A stretch of DNA of 64,000 nucleotides from Stappia indica (GTDB lineage Bacteria > Pseudomonadota > Alphaproteobacteria > Rhizobiales > Stappiaceae), in the NCBI RefSeq assembly GCF_009789575.1, contig NZ_CP046908.1, positions 2,769,001-2,833,000 on the forward strand. Direction: 5' to 3'. The notes beneath the pieces were generated by a model. It was not told the DNA's origin, did no database searches, and saw only the letters and a list, made by a program, of their open reading frames with translations. Below, one piece after another: positions 56,417-64,000 of the stretch (positions within the stretch are counted from its first letter, which is position 1; every line of letters starts with the position of its first letter). Both the position numbers and the translations under genes were made by a program.

Positions 56417-58231
56417 TCAAAAGATCCGGCAGAACTGCGGCGGCATGCCCGGCCGCTGCCAGGTGACCGTGTTGCCGCTGCCGGTCAGCGCATAGCCCCG
56501 CCCGACATAGTTCAGCTCGCCGCCGCCGCCCGACCGGTCGGGCAGCGTCACCGGCGACAGGCCGCGCTCGCGCACCGTCGCGGTGCGGCGGGCATTGTCG
56601 ATGGTCACGTCGAGATAGGCGCCGCTGTCGCAATCGTAGGAGAGCGGCAGCACGTCGCCGGAAGGCAGCGGTTCCGGGGGCAGGAACTGCGGCGGCGGCG
56701 CCGGCCGGTAGACCGGGGCCGGTTCCGCCTCCGCCATGCCCGGGGGAATCGTGACCGTGCGCGTGCCCCCGCCGGCCAGATAGATGCCGAGGCACCGTCC
56801 GCGCAGGTTCGAGACCAGCCAGGGGTGCCCGGCCAGCGTGTCCTGGATCATCCGCCCGCCCGGCGGCACTTCGGCCTGGGTCTGGCGCAGCCCGTCGAAG
56901 TCGAGCCAGTGCACGATCACCGGCCGGTTGCGGTCGTTGACGAAGATCATCCGGGCCGGCCGGTCGCTCGGCACCGAGGCGATGTCGCCCTCCTCGTAAC
57001 AGCTGATGCCGCCGCTGCCGCCCGCCACCGGCAGGCCGCGCGTCATCTGCGGCGCCGCCACCACCGGGGCCGGGGTGGCGCAGGCCTGCTGGAAGCTGCG
57101 CACCGGCTGGGCGCTGCCCGACAGCGACACCTTGTAGCGCCAGTTGCCGGCGATGCCGACATCCAGCGTCTCGCCGCGGATCATGCCGGTCCAGATCGGG
57201 TCGTCGGCCGTCAGCGTCACCACCGGCTCGGACTGGCCGGCCTCGTTGTTGGCGCTCGACCCGCGCGCCGTGTAGCTGCGCGATACGTCGCGGGCCGACA
57301 GCTGCACGGCGATCTGCTGGTTCTCGGCGAGCGGGTCGGCGGTTGCGGCAAGCTGCATCTCGATCCGGTTGGAGCCGCGCTGGCAGCTGGCCCGGAGTGC
57401 TCGGTCGTCGGTCTGGCGCAGGCCGTAGACCAGCTGCAGCCGGTCGCCGCCCAGGTCCTCCACATACCAGTTGCGCCCCTCGAACAGCGGCAGCCCCGGC
57501 TGCACGCCGGCCAGGTCCTGCGGCGGATCGACGTCGCGCGCCTCGTCCTGGTCTCCGTTCTGGGTTACCTGCGCGGTTGCCGCCGCCTCGTCCTGCCGCG
57601 TCTGCGCGTCCTCGGCGGCGGTCGCGGGGGTCTCGCGGGCGGCTTGCGCCTCGTCGCGGCTGCCGCGCAAGCCGTCCTCCGCGCTCCCGTCGACGGACGG
57701 GCGGCGGACGCCGCCGGCCCGCGGCGGTGCGCTCGGTCCTGCACCGGACGGCACGGCCTGGCGCACGCCGCGCGCACCCGCATCGGCCTGGCTGGACGCG
57801 GCGCCCTTTGTCGCCATCGTCACCTTCCAGTCGCCGCAGATGTCGACCTCGTCGCGCAGGATCCGCCCGTCGGCGAGCACCAGCCGCAGCGAGCGCCGGC
57901 AGTCGATCTGCCCGTCGTTCTTGGCATCGCCCTCCACCTCGACGAAGACGCGCGCTTCGGCCCGGCGGCGCACCTGCATCGCCTTGCCGTCCATCTCCAC
58001 CTCGCGGATCGCGGTGTCGTCGTCGGTCTGGATCATCACCAGCCGGCGCTGCACGCGCTGGCCGGACCCGCTTCCCGCCGTCTCGCCGCTGCCTTGCGCG
58101 GGGGCCGGCAGGGGCGACAGCAGGGCGGCGATCAGCGCCGCCAGGCCGACGGCAATACCCGCACGCGGCAGGCGCCGGCTCGCGGGCAGGGGGGCAGCTG
58201 ACAGGCAGGCAACGGGGCGAAACTGGTGCAT
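56417..58231 (-). CDS. Large exported protein with a VHL-beta-like domain and an MliC-like C-terminus
   Basis: 604 residues with a signal peptide ending near APAQ. Residues about 50-130 form a Cys-containing beta-rich domain, 140-245 are a disordered Ala/Glu/Arg-rich linker, and 255-400 form a second beta domain with conserved Cys. Residues about 425-495 (ARMIFVNDRNRPVIVHWLDF, then PPGGRMIQDTLAGHPWLVSN) closely resemble the beta domain of the von Hippel-Lindau protein. Residues 520-604 (LSYDCDSGAYLDVTIDN, then WQRPGMPPQFCRIF) resemble an MliC-type lysozyme-inhibitor fold. Predicted periplasmic or secreted; function unknown. Confidence 0.65.
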   Translation of the reverse strand: MHQFRPVACLSAAPLPASRRLPRAGIAVGLAALIAALLSPLPAPAQGSGETAGSGSGQRVQRRLVMIQTDDDTAIREVEMDGKAMQVRRRAEARVFVEVEGDAKNDGQIDCRRSLRLVLADGRILRDEVDICGDWKVTMATKGAASSQADAGARGVRQAVPSGAGPSAPPRAGGVRRPSVDGSAEDGLRGSRDEAQAARETPATAAEDAQTRQDEAAATAQVTQNGDQDEARDVDPPQDLAGVQPGLPLFEGRNWYVEDLGGDRLQLVYGLRQTDDRALRASCQRGSNRIEMQLAATADPLAENQQIAVQLSARDVSRSYTARGSSANNEAGQSEPVVTLTADDPIWTGMIRGETLDVGIAGNWRYKVSLSGSAQPVRSFQQACATPAPVVAAPQMTRGLPVAGGSGGISCYEEGDIASVPSDRPARMIFVNDRNRPVIVHWLDFDGLRQTQAEVPPGGRMIQDTLAGHPWLVSNLRGRCLGIYLAGGGTRTVTIPPGMAEAEPAPVYRPAPPPQFLPPEPLPSGDVLPLSYDCDSGAYLDVTIDNARRTATVRERGLSPVTLPDRSGGGGELNYVGRGYALTGSGNTVTWQRPGMPPQFCRIF

Positions 58232-58437
58232 CGGCAGGTCCGTGTTCTTCGCAATCGGCGCGAGGGCGCCGTTCAGCGCCGCACAGTGGCCCGCGTTTTT
58301 GACCGAAGCAAGACGGCCCCTCCCTGCCCGGCCGTCGCAAATCGGGTGGCGATGCGCGTGTCCCGCGACTAGGCTCCCGGGTTCGTGATGATGCTTTCAT
58401 CAGCGAACGGACAGCGAGCGTGACGGGAGTTCCGGCA

Positions 58438-59352
58438 ATGACGGTGATGCGCAACATGGAAGAGGCCCTGCCGGCGGTGCCTGCAGCACAGCTTCCCGAG
58501 GCGGCGAAGGATTACGATATCGTCCGCCGCACCCTCAAGGTGATCACCGAGACCTGGCGCGACCAGCCGGCGCTGGAGACGCTCGCCGCGGAAGCCGGCC
58601 TCGACCCGATCCAGCTGCAGCGGGTGTTCTCGCGCTGGGCCGGCATCACGCCGAAACAGTTCGTCCAGGCGATCACCCTCGACCATGCCCGTGCCCTGCT
58701 GCGGCAGTCGGCCACCGTGCTCGACACCAGCTACGAGGTCGGCCTGTCGGGCCCGGCCCGCCTGCACGATCTCTTCGTCACCCACGAGGCGATGACCCCC
58801 GGCGTCTACCGGGCGCGCGGCGAGGGCGTCGAGATCCGCTACGGCTTCCACCCCTCGCCCTTCGGCCTCGCGCTGGTCATGGCGACGGAGCACGGCCTTG
58901 CGGGCCTTGCCTTTGCCGATCCGGGCGAGGAGCGCGCAGCGCTGGAGGACATGACCGGCCGCTGGCCGCGCGCGGCCTATGTCGAGGACACGGCCTTCAC
59001 CGCGCCGATGGCGCAGCGCATCTTCGCGCCCTCGCAATGGTCGGCGGAACAGCCCCTGCGGGTGGTGTTGATCGGCACGGATTTCGAAATCCGCGTCTGG
59101 GAGACCCTGCTGCGCATTCCGCTCGGCCGCGCCACCACTTATCGCGACATCGCCGAGCGGCTGGGCAAGCCGACCGCCTCGCGCGCCGTCGGCCGGGCGG
59201 TCGGGCGCAATCCGATCTCCTTCGTCGTGCCCTGCCACCGGGTGCTCGGCAGCACCGGCAAGCTCTGCGGCTATCACTGGGGCCTGACGCGCAAGCGCGC
59301 GATCCTCGGCTGGGAGGCCGGGCTCGCCGGCCCCGTGCTGGAAAGCGTGTAA
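58438..59352 (+). CDS. Bifunctional AraC-type regulator/O6-alkylguanine-DNA methyltransferase (Ada-like, lacking the N-terminal zinc domain)
   Basis: 304 residues. An AraC helix-turn-helix region (about 30-110: LETLAAEAGLDPIQLQRVFSRWAGITPKQFV) precedes an Ada/OGT methyltransferase domain with Cys266 in the active site PCHRVLG, RATTYRDIAERLG and the N-terminal ribonuclease-like domain. The N-terminal Cys4 zinc domain of E. coli Ada is absent. Repairs alkylated guanine and probably regulates repair genes. ATG 58438 has GGGAG upstream. Tail to tail with mutS, seven bases apart. Confidence 0.9.
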   Translation: MTVMRNMEEALPAVPAAQLPEAAKDYDIVRRTLKVITETWRDQPALETLAAEAGLDPIQLQRVFSRWAGITPKQFVQAITLDHARALLRQSATVLDTSYEVGLSGPARLHDLFVTHEAMTPGVYRARGEGVEIRYGFHPSPFGLALVMATEHGLAGLAFADPGEERAALEDMTGRWPRAAYVEDTAFTAPMAQRIFAPSQWSAEQPLRVVLIGTDFEIRVWETLLRIPLGRATTYRDIAERLGKPTASRAVGRAVGRNPISFVVPCHRVLGSTGKLCGYHWGLTRKRAILGWEAGLAGPVLESV

Positions 59353-59359
59353 AGGCGGC

Positions 59360-62170
59360 TCAGGTCTTTTTGCGCGCCTGTTTCAGCTTGTAGAGCGCCT
59401 CCAGCGCCGCGCGCGGCGTCAGGTCGTCCGGGTCGATGGCGTCGAGCGCCTCCAGCACCGGATCGGGCGCGGGTTTCGCGGCCGGTGCGCTCGGTCTCGG
59501 CGCTGCGGCGGCGAACAGCGGCAGGTCGTCGATCAGCTGCTCCCCCGGCGCGCGCCGGTCCTGCTCCTCCAGCTGCGCCAGCACCGCCCTCGCCCGTTCG
59601 ATCACCACGGACGGCAGGCCGGCAAGCTTCGCCACCTGGATGCCGTAGGATCGGTCGGCGGCCCCCGCGACGATCTCGTGCAGGAACACCACGTCCCCCT
59701 GCCACTCGCGCACCCGCACCGTCGCGTTGGTCAGTCGCGGCAGCCGGCCCGACAGGGCGGTCAGCTCGTGATAGTGGGTGGCGAACAGCGCCCGCGAGCG
59801 GTTCATCTCGTGCAGGTGCTCGATCGCCGCCCAGGCGATGGACAACCCGTCGAAGGTCGATGTGCCGCGTCCGATCTCGTCGAGGATCACCAGCGCCCGC
59901 GCGCCCGCCTGGTTGAGGATCGCCGCCGTCTCGACCATCTCCACCATGAAGGTCGAGCGTCCGCGCGCCAGATCGTCCGCCGCGCCGACGCGCGAGAACA
60001 GCCGGTCGACCACGCCGATATGCGCCGAGGCCGCCGGCACGAAGGCGCCCATCTGCGCCAGGATGGCGATCAGCGCGTTCTGCCGCAGGAAGGTCGACTT
60101 GCCGGCCATGTTGGGACCGGTGATCAGCCAGATGCGGCCGCCCGCCTCGCCCTCGCTCGGCCCCAGATCCGCGTCGTTGGCGACGAAGCTCCCGCCGCCC
60201 TCGCGCTTCAGCGCCTGCTCGACGACCGGATGCCGGCCGCCGCGAATGTCGAAGGCCAGGCTGTCGTCGACAACCGGCCGGCACTGGTTCTCCGCCTCGG
60301 CGAGATGCGCCAGCCCCGCCGCGACGTCCAGCACCGACAGCCCGTCGGCGGCGCCCTTGATGGCATCGCCCGCCCCGATCACCGCCTCGCACAGCCGGCG
60401 GAACACCTCGCTTTCCAGCGCCAGCGCCCGCCCGGCCGCATTGGCGATGCGGCTTTCCAGGTCGGCGAGTTCCGTGGTGGTGAAGCGCATCGCCCCGGCC
60501 ATCGTCTGCCGGTGGATGAAGCGCGCCGGATCGGCGGTCAGCTTCTCCGCATGGGTCGCCGGCACCTCGATGAACCAGCCCAGCACGTTGTTGTGCTTGA
60601 TCTTCAGCGCCCGGATCGCCAGCTCGTCGGTCAGCGCGCCCTGCAGCTGGGCGATTACCTTGCGGCTGTCGTCGCGCAGCCGCCGCAGCTCGTCGAGATC
60701 GGCGAGATAGCCCTCGGCAACGAAGCCGCCGTCGCGGGCAAGCAGCGGCGGCTCGTCCACCAGCGCCCGCTCCAGCTCGCCGGCAAGCTCCGCCGGGGCC
60801 GCCGCGATCCGCGCCAGCGCCGCGCCGATCTCTTCGCCCTCGCTGCCCGCATCCGCGAAGAGGCCGGCGATGTCGCGCGCCGCACCCAGGCCGCTGGCGA
60901 TGGCCAGCAGGTCGCGCGGGCCGCCGCGCTGCATGGCGATACGCGAGAGCGCGCGCGCCATGTCGGGCACGGCCTTGAGGCGTTCGCGCAGCCGTTCGCG
61001 CAGGTACGTGTCGCCGACCAGCCGCGCCACCGCGTCCTGCCGCTTGCGGATCTCCTCCACCTCGGTCAGCGGGCCGGCCAGCCGGGCGGCCAGCAGCCGC
61101 GATCCGGGACCGGAGACGGTGCGGTCGATCACCGAGAGCAGCGATCCGGCGCGGTCTCCCGCGAGCGTGCGCATCAGCTCCAGGTTCGCCCGCGTCGCCG
61201 GGTCGATCAGCATCCGCCGCGAGGTCGCCTCGTGCGAGGGCGGGTCGAGCGGCGGGCGCTCGCCGTATTGCGTGCGCTCCACATAGGCGATGGCCGCTGC
61301 CGCCGCCGTCAGTTCAAGCCGCGAGAAGCTGCCGAAGGCCTCCAGCGTCGCAACGCCGTAATAGCGCGCCAGCCGGTCGCCGGCAGTCGCCCCGTCGAAC
61401 AGGCTGCGCGGCACCGGCGACAGCGCCGCCCCGGTCTCGGCCAGCTGCCGGCGCAGCTCCGCATCGTCGAGCAGCACGTCGGCGACGATGATCTCGCGCG
61501 GGTCGATGCGGGCAAGATCGCCGGCCAATTGCCGTGCATCGCTCGTGGCGACGCGGAAGGCGCCGGTGGAAATGTCGGCCCAGGCCAGGCCATAGCTCGC
61601 CTCGTCCTCCAGCGATCCGGTGCGTGCCCGCGCCAGCGTCAGCAGGAAGTTGTTGCGCGCCGCCTCCAGCAGCCGGTCCTCGGTCAGCGTGCCGGGCGTC
61701 ACCAGCCGCACCACTTCCCGCCGCACCACGGATTTGGAGCCGCGCTTCTTCGCCTCCGCCGGGTCCTCGGTCTGCTCGCAGACCGCGACGCGGAAGCCGA
61801 GGGAGATCAGCTTCTGCAGGTAGTCGTCGGCCGCATGCACCGGCACGCCGCACATGGGGATGTCCTCGCCCAGGTGCTTGCCGCGCTTGGTCAGCGTGAT
61901 ACCCAGCGCCCGCGAGGCCTCTTCCGCGTCCTGGAAGAACAGCTCGTAGAAGTCGCCCATGCGGTAGAACAGCAGGCAATCGGGGTTGGCCGTCTTGATC
62001 TCGATATACTGCGCCATCATCGGGGTCATGGCGGAAAGGTCAGGTGCAGGCGCCGTAGCGCCGGCGTTGTCCGGCAAGGGAGCTGTTGCGCCGGCGTTGT
62101 CCGGCGCGGGGGCGTCCCCGCCCTCGCGAAGCTGCGCTGTACTGTGGGAGATCTGCATGTCGTCGGCCAT
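59360..62170 (-). CDS. mutS: DNA mismatch repair protein MutS
   Basis: 936 residues. N-terminal mismatch-binding domain with [19 protein letters not shown] (Phe-x-Glu clamp), connector, clamp, and C-terminal ATPase with Walker [10 protein letters not shown] (Lys691) and [14 protein letters not shown]. An extra N-terminal segment of about 50 residues contains a tandem repeat (TAPxPDNAGA-like). ATG 62170 is selected; MQISH at 62158 is possible. Convergent with the ada-like gene. Confidence 0.96.
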   Translation of the reverse strand: MADDMQISHSTAQLREGGDAPAPDNAGATAPLPDNAGATAPAPDLSAMTPMMAQYIEIKTANPDCLLFYRMGDFYELFFQDAEEASRALGITLTKRGKHLGEDIPMCGVPVHAADDYLQKLISLGFRVAVCEQTEDPAEAKKRGSKSVVRREVVRLVTPGTLTEDRLLEAARNNFLLTLARARTGSLEDEASYGLAWADISTGAFRVATSDARQLAGDLARIDPREIIVADVLLDDAELRRQLAETGAALSPVPRSLFDGATAGDRLARYYGVATLEAFGSFSRLELTAAAAAIAYVERTQYGERPPLDPPSHEATSRRMLIDPATRANLELMRTLAGDRAGSLLSVIDRTVSGPGSRLLAARLAGPLTEVEEIRKRQDAVARLVGDTYLRERLRERLKAVPDMARALSRIAMQRGGPRDLLAIASGLGAARDIAGLFADAGSEGEEIGAALARIAAAPAELAGELERALVDEPPLLARDGGFVAEGYLADLDELRRLRDDSRKVIAQLQGALTDELAIRALKIKHNNVLGWFIEVPATHAEKLTADPARFIHRQTMAGAMRFTTTELADLESRIANAAGRALALESEVFRRLCEAVIGAGDAIKGAADGLSVLDVAAGLAHLAEAENQCRPVVDDSLAFDIRGGRHPVVEQALKREGGGSFVANDADLGPSEGEAGGRIWLITGPNMAGKSTFLRQNALIAILAQMGAFVPAASAHIGVVDRLFSRVGAADDLARGRSTFMVEMVETAAILNQAGARALVILDEIGRGTSTFDGLSIAWAAIEHLHEMNRSRALFATHYHELTALSGRLPRLTNATVRVREWQGDVVFLHEIVAGAADRSYGIQVAKLAGLPSVVIERARAVLAQLEEQDRRAPGEQLIDDLPLFAAAAPRPSAPAAKPAPDPVLEALDAIDPDDLTPRAALEALYKLKQARKKT
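62058..62117. repeat. Tandem repeat at the 5' end of mutS
   Basis: Two 30-base units sharing an identical 18-base core (62058-62075 and 62088-62105, GCGCCGGCGTTGTCCGGC). In frame they encode a Pro-Asp-Asn-Ala-Gly repeat in the N-terminal extension of MutS. Confidence 0.75.
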
Positions 62171-62341
62171 GCGGCAGACCCTAATGCGGCGGCGTCCGGG
62201 ACGGAAGAGCCTGCACGTCCCCCGCCGCAGGTCCTCCCCGCTTTGTTGACCCCGGCCGCCAACTCGGCTTGAGCCTTGAATCCTCCGGGGATATGGTCTG
62301 CGTCCGCCGCCGTGACGGCGCAATGATCTGGAGGAAACCGC

Positions 62342-64000
<1,659 letters not shown>

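Overview
The window looks like the replication-origin region of a GC-rich alphaproteobacterial chromosome, most likely order Hyphomicrobiales (Rhizobiales). The main evidence is gene order and gene content. There is a mnmE-mnmG-rsmG-parA-parB block with parS sites, then rho-hemJ-hemE, an AT-rich intergenic stretch that fits oriC, and then a PPDK regulatory protein with maf-aroE-coaE-dnaQ. An irr/fabA-fabB-fabI cluster, aerobic cobaltochelatase genes cobS-cobT and an IalB-type protein point the same way. Assignment below order level (Stappiaceae-like) is only an inference. No rRNA, tRNA, insertion sequence, prophage or CRISPR array was found.

Region by region. Bases 1-9754 hold xerD (cut by the window edge), a tiny membrane protein, aroK-aroB, a CNNM/CorC-type protein, bolA, a J-domain protein, cobS-cobT and a phytase-like exported protein. 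Bases 9755-11190 hold asd, preceded by what looks like a complete threonine attenuator: a 36-residue leader peptide with six consecutive Thr codons followed by mutually exclusive hairpins. Bases 11284-29622 are accessory and metabolic genes: ggt, an MFS transporter, two YeeE-type half domains behind a SqrR/BigR-like operator, an alpha-1,2-fucosyltransferase with a second glycosyltransferase, an RNA ligase, redox proteins, an M48 lipoprotein protease, a class III aminotransferase, and envelope-lipid genes (PAP2 phosphatase, YdcF, PlsC). Bases 29626-32814 hold rlmN, ialB and an RpoE-like ECF sigma factor with no anti-sigma gene beside it.

Bases 32875-50203 are the origin domain. Genes from hemE leftwards to parB run mainly on the minus strand and genes from 45384 to 49171 run on the plus strand, so both arms are transcribed away from the 44956-45383 gap. 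That gap carries a perfect TTAA-N7-TTAA CtrA box. Five parS sites lie between 35254 and 41782; three of them share one half-site variant that creates a GANTC (CcrM) site. Bases 50466-64000 hold an SH3 protein, fabI-fabB-fabA divergent from irr, nth, a DUF2244 protein, a large exported protein with a von Hippel-Lindau beta-like domain and an MliC-like tail, an Ada-type methyltransferase, mutS, and a malic enzyme cut by the right edge.

Functionally, the window joins chromosome replication and segregation, tRNA modification, shikimate and aspartate-family amino acid synthesis, heme and cobalamin synthesis, unsaturated fatty acid synthesis under likely iron control, and DNA repair. All coordinates, motifs and pairings were read by eye; family names rest on motif recognition, not on a database search.
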